A DNA stretch of 64,000 nucleotides from Caldicellulosiruptoraceae bacterium PP1 (GCA_041320695.1 JBGGOQ010000001.1:372001-436000); one strand, 5' to 3'; numbered from the stretch's first letter, positions 37,725 through 47,003 are shown. Notes: generated from the sequence alone by a model not told the origin. Translations and numbers: made by a program.

Positions 37725-38699
37725 TTAAGTATTATTCTCCACAGAGATACTTTCTAACATATTCAAAAATCCTTTAGCGTTTGCAAATTGAGGGTCATCA
37801 ACTATTTTTATTTCCATTTCGCCAATAACCTTTAAATGAGGGCTTATCATATATGCACCACCACCTGCGACATATATTCTTACAACATCATTAACAAAAT
37901 CATTCCATTTTGTTACTATTTTATTAATAATTGACTCTGTTACTTCACGAACTATTTCATCTCTTGCTTCTGTTATATCTTTCTCTCTTCCTTTTACTAA
38001 TACAACACCTGTTTCAAATACATCTAATATGTTTGTTTCATTACGAGCTATACCATACTTATGTTGGATGTGTTTGGTAAGTGTTGTTAATATTCTTGAT
38101 GTTCCTTCATCAACTGAAAATGAAAATTCTGTTAGAGGAATTATATCACCTTTGTTATATTTTACTAATAAGACATCTGTTGTTCTAAATCCTACATCAA
38201 TTACGCTTATATATCCATTTGGTATTTTATCATTTATTGAGAATAACGCACCTACTCCTTGAGGAAATACTTCGCACACATCTATTTTATATCTTCTTAC
38301 TTCGTTATTTATAATTATTGTTTCTTCTGCAAATTCAATATAATCTCTAACTTTATCACTATAATTAGAATATAGCATTATTGGAAGTCCTATTGCCAAT
38401 TCTATGTTTTGTTCTTCTATATCAAGAGCATGAAGAGCAGTTAATAATAATATTTTAGAAAATTCATCAGTAAATCTATCTTCAGAAAAATTTGCAGATG
38501 AGTTTGGAGAATTTAAAGCAGCTTCTCCAATAGCATATATATTATTCATATATGTTACAATATAATTTTCTTTATATGCAAAGCCCATTTTACTATTTGC
38601 AGTCATTCTTTTAGATACCATTGATGGGAACACAACACTTTTCCCATTTTCAGCAATAGCTTTTGTATACCCAAAACCAATATCAACAGCTACTTTCAT
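37725..38699 (-). CDS. parM: ParM/StbA-like actin-family segregation ATPase
   Basis: 324 aa. Actin-fold motifs: phosphate 1 VDIGFGYTKAI at the start, phosphate 2 YISVIDVGFRTTDV near residue 163, and adenosine motif IYVAGGGAYMI near residue 285. ELAIGLPIMLY is also typical of ParM/Alp7-like plasmid proteins. It polymerises to push element copies apart. Co-transcribed with the 145-aa gene upstream (4-base overlap). Confidence 0.85.
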   Translation of the reverse strand: MKVAVDIGFGYTKAIAENGKSVVFPSMVSKRMTANSKMGFAYKENYIVTYMNNIYAIGEAALNSPNSSANFSEDRFTDEFSKILLLTALHALDIEEQNIELAIGLPIMLYSNYSDKVRDYIEFAEETIIINNEVRRYKIDVCEVFPQGVGALFSINDKIPNGYISVIDVGFRTTDVLLVKYNKGDIIPLTEFSFSVDEGTSRILTTLTKHIQHKYGIARNETNILDVFETGVVLVKGREKDITEARDEIVREVTESIINKIVTKWNDFVNDVVRIYVAGGGAYMISPHLKVIGEMEIKIVDDPQFANAKGFLNMLESISVENNT

Positions 38700-39133
38700 T
38701 CTTTATCCTCCTCCTCATTTTTATCTTTATTTTGTTTTTCAACTTCTTCGATTTCTTTTGGCATAAAGCCCATCCTTTTTGCTATTTCTCGGTAATTTAC
38801 AACTTTACCTTTTCTACCATATATTTTGTTAAATACTTGCTCCATGTCTTCCATTATCATCATTTGGCTGTTCATTAGTTTTTCAATTGTTGGTCCTAAA
38901 GTATTAAACTCATCAATTAGTTTGTTTAATGCGTCCTTAATTTTTATAATTTCTTCAAAGCTTAACTTGTCCCTTTCATAAAGTATTTTTATTGCCTCAT
39001 TTAAGTTTGTATTATATTTGTCAAGTTTAACCTTTACATCACCCCCATTTATTTTTTTAGTTTCTAAATTAGGTAATAATGCTTCTTTTAATTCATTTTC
39101 GTTTAAATCCTTATTGCCTTTTTTATTTGCCAT
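38696..39133 (-). CDS. Coiled-coil protein upstream of parM
   Basis: 145 aa from ATG 39133 after GAAAGGAG; an upstream ATG lacks spacing. Mostly helical: IKILYERDKLSFEEIIKIKD, then LNKLIDEFNTLGPTIEKLM, and an acidic/basic tail ending NKDKNEEEDKE. A short segment VNYREIAKRMGFMPKEIEEV could be a helix-turn-helix. Likely an accessory or regulator of the partition operon; no family recognised. Confidence 0.5.
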   Translation of the reverse strand: MANKKGNKDLNENELKEALLPNLETKKINGGDVKVKLDKYNTNLNEAIKILYERDKLSFEEIIKIKDALNKLIDEFNTLGPTIEKLMNSQMMIMEDMEQVFNKIYGRKGKVVNYREIAKRMGFMPKEIEEVEKQNKDKNEEEDKE

Positions 39134-39186
39134 GTATAAAGCTCCTTTCATCAACTTTTAGTAATAAATAATTTCTGCATAAAATA

Positions 39187-39217
39187 AAAAATCCCTGCCA
39201 TATTTTAGCAGGGATTT
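39187..39217 (-). terminator. Terminator after the zinc/TM protein gene
   Basis: AAATCCCTGC-(TAAAATATG)-GCAGGGATTTTTTATTTT on the minus strand. Confidence 0.75.
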
Positions 39218-39220
39218 AGC

Positions 39221-39850
39221 TTATCTTCTCATAGAATTTGAAAATCTATTTAGTTCTCTATTAATATCATTTAAATGTTCTATTGTTAACACAGCAGTTA
39301 TCCAACCATATTTTGCATGTGCATTTTTCTTTCTCAATTTCTTTACTATGTCAACAAAAGAATATACTATATTTTCTTGACTTATTATTGCCTTCTTTAA
39401 ATCTTCTTTATCCTTCTTGTATTGCACTGGGAAAACAATTAGTCCAAGGAAAAAAGCTACCCAAAATTCAATAATTTTCGCAACTAACATCAATACTGGA
39501 ACATGTTGAACAGCTAAAAACCATTCTGGTGCTTGTCTATTTATTGATAGTCTTTTCATTGCTCGCCAACCCCAAGGAAAAGAAGCTAATGCATATATGG
39601 CAAATGGAACTTGTACTAATTCTGAAAATATTTTTGAAGCATGACCTATTTTAATGTAAAGAAAAACATGCCATAAAAAATATAAAATAGTATAGCCAGT
39701 TATAAACCTTGCCCAATACAACATATGCTTTGTGTTTTTATTATACTGTGATGATAAACGTTCCGCACAAAAAGGACATATAGGATTATCTCCTATATAA
39801 TTTTGTGCATACCCTTCATAAGATTGCCCACATAATGTGCAGTTATACAA
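39221..39850 (-). CDS. Zinc-knuckle protein with three membrane segments
   Basis: 209 aa. CTLC at residues 4-7 and CPFC near 25-28 form a zinc ribbon at the very N-terminus. TM helices follow near residues 45-65 (FITGYTILYFLWHVFLYI), 75-92 and 115-140. The C-terminal 60 residues are helical and charged. Not recognised. It stands between the partition operon and module copy C and has its own terminator. Confidence 0.5.
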   Translation of the reverse strand: MYNCTLCGQSYEGYAQNYIGDNPICPFCAERLSSQYNKNTKHMLYWARFITGYTILYFLWHVFLYIKIGHASKIFSELVQVPFAIYALASFPWGWRAMKRLSINRQAPEWFLAVQHVPVLMLVAKIIEFWVAFFLGLIVFPVQYKKDKEDLKKAIISQENIVYSFVDIVKKLRKKNAHAKYGWITAVLTIEHLNDINRELNRFSNSMRR

Positions 39851-39927
39851 TACAAATTCCCCCTTTTTTTTGAGTATATATATTAATATTTTATCTATAA
39901 AAATATAAATATGTCACCCTTTAGTTT

Positions 39928-40770
39928 TTAGTCAAAATGTAAATTATTTTCAAGAAATCCAAGAATTAATTCTTTCCTATCATGTTCTCTCCACAATCCA
40001 TAACGATACAAAGTATAACTTTCAATTTCAGCTATATCAAAATAATTTATCTTCTTATGACAAGGTATCTTTAGCAGCCATACCTTTGTTTTTTTGTGAT
40101 TGTTCTCAATAATTACCCTTGTTTGAATGATATATTTTCTAATAAAAGATTTCTCTGTCTGAACGTTAATAGACATTTTGACTCCAGGCAATAGCTCAAA
40201 AATCTTTCCACATGTATTGAATTTCTTATCCAACCAAATAGGTCCTTTTATCAAAGTATAATATTCTGGGTCTTTTAGTCCTTTTATCCATAATAAAGCT
40301 TTACTCCCTGAAAATTTCGTAAATATTCCTTTCGAATATTCCAATACAAATTCTTCTGGCTGACCTATGTTAGGAAGAAGCATTTGGGAATTAGTAGTTT
40401 CGTAAATATAAGCCTTTATTTTTTTTATTCCTGCCCTTTTAGCAAGGCATATACGGTGTTTCCCTTCAATTACCCAATAATTATTTTCAAATCTTTCAAG
40501 ATAAATTGGATCTCTTTCAAAATATGGCTCAATATTTCCTTGTGAAAACTCTTTATAAAAAGCACTACATCTGCTACTTTCTTTGCATATGTTTAGATAA
40601 TTTTTGTCTTTCTCTGTTTTGATTAGTACATCCATAATTTCTTCTTCAGTGTCGCTATAAGGATCATAGCCAAGTTTTTTTAATAGCAAACATTTACTAC
40701 CAAGACGAGTAGGATATTCCTTTATTTTTTCAATTTCAACAAATTCTATTTTTGGCTTTGTGAAAATCAA
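39928..40770 (-). CDS. ParB-like module protein, copy C
   Basis: 280 aa. The same order of motifs as copies A and B: KEYPTRLGSKCLLLKKLGYD, DTEEEIMDVLIKTE, LNICKESSRCSAFY, YWVIEGKHRICLAKRAGIKK, ENNHKKTKVWLLKI, and LYRYGLWREHDRKEL. The central region (residues ~125-200) is least conserved. Intact, with its small partner 37 bases upstream. The start at 40770 has GGGGGATTAG upstream; the first residues differ among copies. Confidence 0.6.
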   Translation of the reverse strand: MIFTKPKIEFVEIEKIKEYPTRLGSKCLLLKKLGYDPYSDTEEEIMDVLIKTEKDKNYLNICKESSRCSAFYKEFSQGNIEPYFERDPIYLERFENNYWVIEGKHRICLAKRAGIKKIKAYIYETTNSQMLLPNIGQPEEFVLEYSKGIFTKFSGSKALLWIKGLKDPEYYTLIKGPIWLDKKFNTCGKIFELLPGVKMSINVQTEKSFIRKYIIQTRVIIENNHKKTKVWLLKIPCHKKINYFDIAEIESYTLYRYGLWREHDRKELILGFLENNLHFD

Positions 40771-40807
40771 TATAACTAATCCCCCTATCTTTTCATATAT
40801 TGCTATT

Positions 40808-41062
40808 TTATATCAACTGTTCTCTATCAACAATCCCTTTAAAATACTTGTTCCAGTTAGTATAATCTTCTTCCAGTAGTTTCATTTTACAGTTTGGATA
40901 TTTTTCATTCATCTCTTGTATTGCATTTATTATCCCACTTCCCCATTCACCACCAATTGGTCTTAATACAATCTCACCTTCTTGAGTTACACCAATTAAC
41001 AAGGCAAAGACTCTTTTATCTGCAAGAGATTCTATAATCTTTTCAATTTCTTGAGGTTTCAT
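40808..41062 (-). CDS. Small partner protein of the ParB-like module, copy C
   Basis: 84 aa from ATG 41062 after AAAGGAGATATTTTT, the same leader as copy A. The first ~64 residues differ from copy A at only three positions (A for S, G for D, E for Q), while the C-terminus (YTNWNKYFKGIVDREQLI) is closer to copy B's end. This mosaic pattern suggests recent gene conversion. It follows the VirB6-like gene on the same strand. Confidence 0.6.
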   Translation of the reverse strand: MKPQEIEKIIESLADKRVFALLIGVTQEGEIVLRPIGGEWGSGIINAIQEMNEKYPNCKMKLLEEDYTNWNKYFKGIVDREQLI

Positions 41063-41132
41063 AAAAATATCTCCTTTCTTTTAATATTAACTTGGGGGTG
41101 TCAACAAAAAGATAGCTATTTACTATATTTTG

Positions 41133-43343
41133 CTACACCCTAAATATATACGCCTCTGAAGCATTATCATATGGATTTCTTCTTTGGAAATATCTATTAA
41201 ATTGTTCTGTTCCACTTCCAATCTTACGTAAAGCAACATTTTCATCTATATTCAAATGTTTTAAAGTTTTTTGTCTTTCATAGTCATAACCACTATTTAT
41301 ATGTGCAATTGCTGTTTTAATATTATCATCTACATTAATACCTGCATTTTTAAGTTTGTTAATATCTCCACTTTTAATAACATCATAAATTAGTCCATTC
41401 TGTCCTTTATTCATCAATTCATCAACTACTGGTGATAATGTTTTAAAACTTTCTTTATATTTGCTATCATTTGCCATTCTTTCAAATGTTGTAAGCTCTA
41501 TTGCTTTATTTAGTTTACCTTTATTACCCAAAGAGTTCATAACACCACCTGCTAAATGTCCAAACATCGCAAATGCTGGATTATCGTGTGCTGTTGCATA
41601 AGCTATCTTTTGCAATGTTTGTCCTGCTTTAGCAAGTCCACCTTCATTTAATAAATTCATATTTTTAGCGAATGTTTTTCTTGTAAAATCTGTTCCTATA
41701 TACTGGTTCTCTGGTGGTATATTTATTGGATTTGTTGGTATTGTATCTGGTTTTGTTTTCCTTCTATCTATATTTATATTTCCGCCTGCTGGACTTGCAG
41801 GAACAGAGCTAAATCCACCCATTGGTATTGCACCTCCAAATGATGAACCGCTATTTGATGGAGATACTGGATTGTTCGCTGTTGCGACACTCCCACCAGC
41901 AAAGCCAGTGTCAATATTATTGTTTGTTTTTTCTGTGCCTCCACTATTGCTATTACTACCAATATAGTTTCTTCCTGTTTCTACTTGTTGCCCACCACTA
42001 CTAAATGTTCTGGTAAAAGCATTTCTCATACCTGTCATCATAGCAAACCCAGAACCTAAAACAGGATTTGCTAAACTATATTCATCAACCCCAGATAATC
42101 TTTCAAAATAGTTTTGTAGCAAATTCCTCAATACATCAGCTATCTTGGGTATACTATACATAGCAATTATTCCACCAAGCCACCCTGTAAATCCTGTTGC
42201 TGTAAATACATGCAATGTTGCTAAAAATGTAAATGCATAAAAGAAACCCATAGATGTATTTGTGAGTATTTCACCAAACCACACATTGACAATGTGAGAA
42301 TCTCTTTTAATTCCCCACATAGTTACTGCTATTGGTGTGAACAAAAAGAATATCCCTAAAACAAACTTTCTTACTAAAAAGACCATATTTATTTTAAAAT
42401 ATAACATTATATATATTAATTTTGCTATTGCTGTATTTAATGGATTAGAAGAACCTATTGATTGAGCAAATATATCTATTACTCCATTTTTAGCAACATC
42501 AGATTCACTTACTCCTAAACCAAACATTTGAGCAAAAGCTGTTGCATTTGTATTAGCATTGTTTGTGTATCCAAAACTGCTATCGACTAATGTATATAGC
42601 CATGTTCCTAATAAATCAAATAGTTTAAATAAATATAAAACTATCCATGGTGCTACTGCAATTAATAATATTACATAAAACCAGTTTTGTATTTCCTCCA
42701 TCGTTGATGTTCTTTGTTTTGCTGATAAACCCGAATACATTAATTTTATTGCTGACCTACCTACCATCAGTACTATTAGTGCTGATGATACTAATACAAC
42801 TAACCAGTAGAATTTCATTAAAAACCTATATTGTTCGGCTGAAAAAGGATTTGCGTCAAAAAATAGTGTGTTCAATTGTTGAAAACCAGCTACTTTGCAA
42901 AGCCATTCTATAAATTGCGTTATTGCGTTCAATATAATAATAATCATTCTTATAATAAAGCCTTCATTTGATGGATCTTGGGGTGTTGATATACTACTGC
43001 CATCAGTATTTGCCCCTGTTATTTCCATTGTGTTGTATAAAACATTTCTATAACTTATCAACATCGTTGCTATAAATGATAAAAAACCAATTATAAGACC
43101 ACCAACAATGACATAATTTATACCTGCCATTGCTTGTTGCCTATCTTCTGAATTTTTTACAGACATAAATTTGAAACCTATTAATATAATTGATATCACA
43201 AAAGCAAATATTCCTATTGTTGTTGTTACACTTCTTACAAAATCCATTGTTTCAGTTTCTGCTGTTCCTGCAAAAACTATACTTGGTAGTAATAAAAAAA
43301 CAAGCCCTAACATTGTCGTTAGGACTTTTTGTATTTTTCCCAT
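41133..43343 (-). CDS. virB6: VirB6/TrbL-like T4SS channel protein
   Basis: 736 aa, ATG after GGAGGTG. Signal-like N-terminus and two TM helices (residues 1-80) that look like a VirB2-type segment. A polytopic core follows, with about six TM helices between residues ~120 and 410 (e.g. LVRKFVLGIFFLFTPIAVTM, FYAFTFLATLHVFTATGF). Residues ~460-560 are a Gly/Asn/Ser/Pro-rich linker and the last 170 are soluble. VirB6-like proteins form the inner-membrane pore of the conjugation machine. Part of the 47.7-41.1 kb operon. Confidence 0.8.
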   Translation of the reverse strand: MGKIQKVLTTMLGLVFLLLPSIVFAGTAETETMDFVRSVTTTIGIFAFVISIILIGFKFMSVKNSEDRQQAMAGINYVIVGGLIIGFLSFIATMLISYRNVLYNTMEITGANTDGSSISTPQDPSNEGFIIRMIIIILNAITQFIEWLCKVAGFQQLNTLFFDANPFSAEQYRFLMKFYWLVVLVSSALIVLMVGRSAIKLMYSGLSAKQRTSTMEEIQNWFYVILLIAVAPWIVLYLFKLFDLLGTWLYTLVDSSFGYTNNANTNATAFAQMFGLGVSESDVAKNGVIDIFAQSIGSSNPLNTAIAKLIYIMLYFKINMVFLVRKFVLGIFFLFTPIAVTMWGIKRDSHIVNVWFGEILTNTSMGFFYAFTFLATLHVFTATGFTGWLGGIIAMYSIPKIADVLRNLLQNYFERLSGVDEYSLANPVLGSGFAMMTGMRNAFTRTFSSGGQQVETGRNYIGSNSNSGGTEKTNNNIDTGFAGGSVATANNPVSPSNSGSSFGGAIPMGGFSSVPASPAGGNINIDRRKTKPDTIPTNPINIPPENQYIGTDFTRKTFAKNMNLLNEGGLAKAGQTLQKIAYATAHDNPAFAMFGHLAGGVMNSLGNKGKLNKAIELTTFERMANDSKYKESFKTLSPVVDELMNKGQNGLIYDVIKSGDINKLKNAGINVDDNIKTAIAHINSGYDYERQKTLKHLNIDENVALRKIGSGTEQFNRYFQRRNPYDNASEAYIFRV

Positions 43344-43993
43344 ATTGGAACACCTCCATATAATACTAATGCCCCTAATAAATCGGGATCTATTTTTTTG
43401 TTTGTTTTAAACACATTAAATAATTCTTTAAATTCAATTTTATATAATTTTTCCACTTTTCTTGTTTCAATTATTCCATAATTCATTGAATAAGCATTAT
43501 ATGCATAAGACGTTTTTGGTAATATTACTCCATCAAGTAATATAAGATTATATTGCCATAATATTTGTTTTGTTGATTTTAAAGAGTTTACATCAGTATT
43601 TGAAGGATTAACATTATTATTTGGGTGATTGTGAGCTATTACAATATATTTTGTTTCAGTAAATATTGTAGCAAAGTGTTTAGCAATATTATTATCAATA
43701 TTTCCGCTCTGTGTTGTTCCTTCGTTTGTTATAGCTAATGATATAAGTTTTTTGTTTTTTGTTAAAAACATAAATGAGGTTAGTTCAGTAGAATATGCTT
43801 TCTTTGCAATAGTTTCATCTTTAAAATAAAGCTCCATAAAGCAATAAACTGCTTTACCTGCACTATCGATGTAAGTATCACATCGAGGGACTAATACTCT
43901 TATAAGATTATCCCCTATAATTGGCATAGATAAGCTTTCTTTTGTTTTTTCATCAATTATATATGAAATTTTTTGAGGTAGTTTAATAAACAT
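43319..43993 (-). CDS. RadC-like JAB-domain metalloprotein
   Basis: 224 aa from ATG 43993 after GAGGTG. The JAMM motif is complete: upstream Glu in the STELTSFMFL region, then AHNHPNNNVNPSNTD (H-x-H-P...S-x-x-D). Family members include RadC of mobile elements; catalytic activity is uncertain for most. It is wedged between virB4 and virB6, overlapping the latter's start by 25 bases, an unusual position for RadC. Possible roles: processing of a conjugation protein, or DNA-related as for phage RadC. Confidence 0.7.
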   Translation of the reverse strand: MFIKLPQKISYIIDEKTKESLSMPIIGDNLIRVLVPRCDTYIDSAGKAVYCFMELYFKDETIAKKAYSTELTSFMFLTKNKKLISLAITNEGTTQSGNIDNNIAKHFATIFTETKYIVIAHNHPNNNVNPSNTDVNSLKSTKQILWQYNLILLDGVILPKTSYAYNAYSMNYGIIETRKVEKLYKIEFKELFNVFKTNKKIDPDLLGALVLYGGVPIWEKYKKS

Positions 43994-44057
43994 ATTTATC
44001 ACCTCATTAATGGTTATACCACGCTTTTAAAAAAAGTTATAAACCTGTAAAAAAAAT

Positions 44058-45899
44058 TTATGTTGTTACATAATTCCATTCAAAGTCAAATGGAGTTACC
44101 TGCATTAATACCTTTTCCCTTGAATTTAATAGTATAGCTTGTCCCTTATCTGCTGTTGTTAAAAATGCTTTTGCATTTTCTGATAGATAAAAATATTTAG
44201 CAGTTTTCTCTGCCATATCTGGTTCTTGTCGCAACAATATTTTTGTTGCACACATATTAATTACTGCTTCACCTGCTTGACTTGATAAAAATTCGTTTAT
44301 TGTTTGAGATGCAATCATTAAAGATGTTTTATATTTTCTACCTCTCCTTGATATTGACTCTAAATATTCTGCTGATATATCGTATTTTGCAAACATCCAA
44401 GCCTCATCAAATATAACTACTTTCTTTTGGTTCTTGAATTTTGGATTTGAATATTTGTTCCATATCCAGTTCAATATGTTTATTGAAGCAAAGAATTTTA
44501 AAAATCTATCTTTGTCAAATTCTTTTAGGTCAAAACCTATTATTCTTTCATTCACATCTACTGTTGTTTGGCAATCAAATAATGCCAAACTGTTATTGCC
44601 TGTAAATATCTCTAACGCTTTTGCAAGCTCCTTTGTTTCTTCTTCCTGCATTAGTTTATTTCTTAAATCTGATAATGTTGGCATTTGTTTTTTTATTTTT
44701 CCTACTTTTATATTTCCTTGTTCATCAACTGAACAATCTAAATATAAACTTTCTGGATTTGTATTTATTCCTCTTTCATCATATAATTCCCTAATAAACC
44801 TTTCTATTATTGCTAATTGAACCCCATCAAGCTTTTTACCAATATAGTTATCTGCTATTATCCCAAGCATAAATCTTACTTCAGATATTTTTGAATTTAT
44901 ATCAACATATCTTCTTTTATCATCATCTTCTTCTACATCAAGTTCAAATGGATTTATGCCTATCTTTTCCCCTGCTTTTACTTTTATATATTTACCACCA
45001 AGCAAATTTGTAATTTTTTCATACTCGCCTTCTGGGTCAAGCATACATAACCACCAACCAAATGACGCCATTCTTCCCGCTATTGTTTTTATAGTTGTTG
45101 ATTTACCAGACCCAGTAGTTCCAAATAAAGCAATATGCCCATTGTTTAATTCATTCGCAAATTGATTATAGAATATCGGACTGTTTGTAAGCAAATTATA
45201 TCCCATATAAAACCCACCTTCGTAATATACCTCTGTATTGCCCGTGGGTATGCAACAAGCAACACCACCAGTTGTCATGCTTCTTATGTGTTCGATATAT
45301 CTTTGGCTTGATAATGGCAAGCTTGTTATATATCCTTCTTTTTGTTCATAAGATAAGCACCTTGGTTTTAGAGAAAAACCACTACATCTTGTTTCAAATT
45401 CCTCGCATTTCTCAATTAATTCTTCTATACTTTGTGCATATATTGTTATTAGCACTTGAACATAAAGAATTTTTTCTACATTTCTTTGTATTTCTCGTCT
45501 TATAATATCCATATCTTCAATTTGCTGTAACATTGCATAATTAGGTTCACCTTTTTTTAGATATGCATTTGATTTTAATACATTTATTTTGTTTGTTAGA
45601 TCTTTTATAATTGTTCTTGTATCTGATGGTTCTATATATACAGATATTGATATTTGTCCAACATTGTAGAATGTATTAAAAAAGGTAACATACATTTCTT
45701 GTGGGTATGTCGAAATGACATAAGTTCGGCTATATCTTTCACTACCTGTATAAATGTAATCCTTATCTTCATAAAATATGTCTGGTAATGCTAAATCTAA
45801 AAGACCTACTGTATTTTCAAATATATTTTTATCCTGCAATTGTTTCTGGTTCTCTTGTTTCTTCTGGATTGTTTGTTCTATTTTCTGTTTCTTGCTCAT
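44058..45899 (-). CDS. virB4: VirB4-type T4SS ATPase
   Basis: 613 aa. Walker A FGTTGSGKSTTIKT near residue 265, Walker B VVIFDEAWMFAKY near residue 485, and the arginine-containing RRGRKYKTSLMIASQT segment after it. The N-terminal 240 residues (YISTYPQEMYVTFFNTFYN-like) are the usual VirB4 assembly domain. It powers pilus or channel assembly at the membrane. The start lies inside the 3' end of the gene at 45829. Confidence 0.95.
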   Translation of the reverse strand: MSKKQKIEQTIQKKQENQKQLQDKNIFENTVGLLDLALPDIFYEDKDYIYTGSERYSRTYVISTYPQEMYVTFFNTFYNVGQISISVYIEPSDTRTIIKDLTNKINVLKSNAYLKKGEPNYAMLQQIEDMDIIRREIQRNVEKILYVQVLITIYAQSIEELIEKCEEFETRCSGFSLKPRCLSYEQKEGYITSLPLSSQRYIEHIRSMTTGGVACCIPTGNTEVYYEGGFYMGYNLLTNSPIFYNQFANELNNGHIALFGTTGSGKSTTIKTIAGRMASFGWWLCMLDPEGEYEKITNLLGGKYIKVKAGEKIGINPFELDVEEDDDKRRYVDINSKISEVRFMLGIIADNYIGKKLDGVQLAIIERFIRELYDERGINTNPESLYLDCSVDEQGNIKVGKIKKQMPTLSDLRNKLMQEEETKELAKALEIFTGNNSLALFDCQTTVDVNERIIGFDLKEFDKDRFLKFFASINILNWIWNKYSNPKFKNQKKVVIFDEAWMFAKYDISAEYLESISRRGRKYKTSLMIASQTINEFLSSQAGEAVINMCATKILLRQEPDMAEKTAKYFYLSENAKAFLTTADKGQAILLNSREKVLMQVTPFDFEWNYVTT

Positions 45900-46644
45900 C
45901 TTCGATTACAACTCCTTTCCCTGTTACTAATAAATCTAAAACACCATTTTTTATAGCGTCCTCTATTCTAAATAGTTTATTCTTATTTAACTCATCATGT
46001 AATAACTGTAATACTTGTTCCCTATTTAATCTTTCTATTCTCATTCCTGTTTTTGCTATCATACCCATTATCCTTCTTGTTTCGTTTTGTATCTTTTCTT
46101 CTGCAAGTTTTGGATTAGGTTCGTAAATATTAAATGATATATAACTTTTTCTTACATAAACACCTTTTTCTTTTTGTATGTTATCTAATCTATCTTTTAA
46201 CAATGTTGCATATCTTTTTAAATTTTCATTAATATCTGAATTTAATATAAACTCATCTACTTGTTTAATTTGTTTTGTAGTATCAATTTTCTGCGTTGTT
46301 GTATAAAATTGAACAGGTATTGTTAATGCTCTTGCAAATGTTATAAGTTCATTTTCAAAAGCTGTTTGTTCTGCTTCTGATAATAAGTCAAAGTCTTGTG
46401 ATGAAATATAAAAAATCCTTCCATACCGGTTGCCATCAAAAATGATAGTTCCATTTGGAAGGATATTTTTTATCTCTAATAATTTTTTCAGCTTATTTCT
46501 ATCTTTTTCTGTTACGGCTTCTTTATTATCATTATTTTTTGTTGGTTTTGTTTTTTTATCTTTCTTAATTATACTTGCTCCTATTATGAATACTGCTACA
46601 CCAAGAATTATTGTTATTGCTATTATTATAATTGCTACTTTCAT
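45829..46644 (-). CDS. Membrane-anchored T4SS accessory, VirB4 N-domain-like
   Basis: 271 aa. One N-terminal TM helix (residues 3-25), a Lys/Asn-rich linker, then a domain with GRIFYISSQDFDLLSEAEQT and FARALTIPVQFYTT, which resembles the N-terminal part of VirB4/TraC proteins (FxLMSExEQ...). It overlaps virB4 by 71 bases and its own start overlaps the PrgI gene by 1. A split or duplicated N-domain partner of VirB4 is a reasonable reading. Confidence 0.6.
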   Translation of the reverse strand: MKVAIIIIAITIILGVAVFIIGASIIKKDKKTKPTKNNDNKEAVTEKDRNKLKKLLEIKNILPNGTIIFDGNRYGRIFYISSQDFDLLSEAEQTAFENELITFARALTIPVQFYTTTQKIDTTKQIKQVDEFILNSDINENLKRYATLLKDRLDNIQKEKGVYVRKSYISFNIYEPNPKLAEEKIQNETRRIMGMIAKTGMRIERLNREQVLQLLHDELNKNKLFRIEDAIKNGVLDLLVTGKGVVIEDEQETENRTNNPEETREPETIAG

Positions 46645-46937
46645 TATTCAAACCTCCTGTATTTTATAAGTTTTTCTTTTTTGGTGAATTTTATAATTCT
46701 AAATAAATATTTTGTAAGTGTATCTTCATTAATTTTTAAAAATGCAAATAGAAAAGCAATTATTAATGAAATCAAAACAAATATAACGCTAATTAGTAAA
46801 GGCAACTTTATAAGAAAACTCAATCCTATTGCTATTATTGGAATTATTAGTATAATAAGAAATTGTTTTATTGTCAAAATCCCGCCAATAATTTTATCCT
46901 CTATTTTTTCTTCAAAAGGTATTTTAAAACTTCTCAT
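46644..46937 (-). CDS. PrgI/VirB3-like membrane protein
   Basis: 97 aa from ATG 46937 after GGAGGTGGTTAC; longer starts lack a ribosome site. MRSFKIPFEEKIEDKIIGGI then LTIKQFLIILIIPIIAIGLS: two TM helices after a short beta segment, as in the PrgI family that replaces VirB3 in Firmicute T4SSs. Sits directly before the VirB4 partner gene, the canonical order PrgI-VirB4. Confidence 0.8.
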   Translation of the reverse strand: MRSFKIPFEEKIEDKIIGGILTIKQFLIILIIPIIAIGLSFLIKLPLLISVIFVLISLIIAFLFAFLKINEDTLTKYLFRIIKFTKKEKLIKYRRFE

Positions 46938-46958
46938 GTAACCACCTCCAATAAATAA

Positions 46959-46987
46959 AAAAAGCAGGGTTTTGTCCCTGCTTTTTA
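46959..46987 (-). terminator. Hairpin between VirB2-like and PrgI genes
   Basis: AAAGCAGGGACAAAACCCTGCTTTTTTT on the minus strand. It would let the VirB2-like genes be expressed above the rest of the operon. Confidence 0.65.
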
Positions 46988-47003
46988 TAATCATCTACAT
47001 ACA

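Noticed and set aside
37725-39133. ParB-like module proteins as the element's partition system
   Set aside because: They lack the ParB helix-turn-helix and lie apart from any ParA; a ParM/RHH/iteron locus already explains partition.
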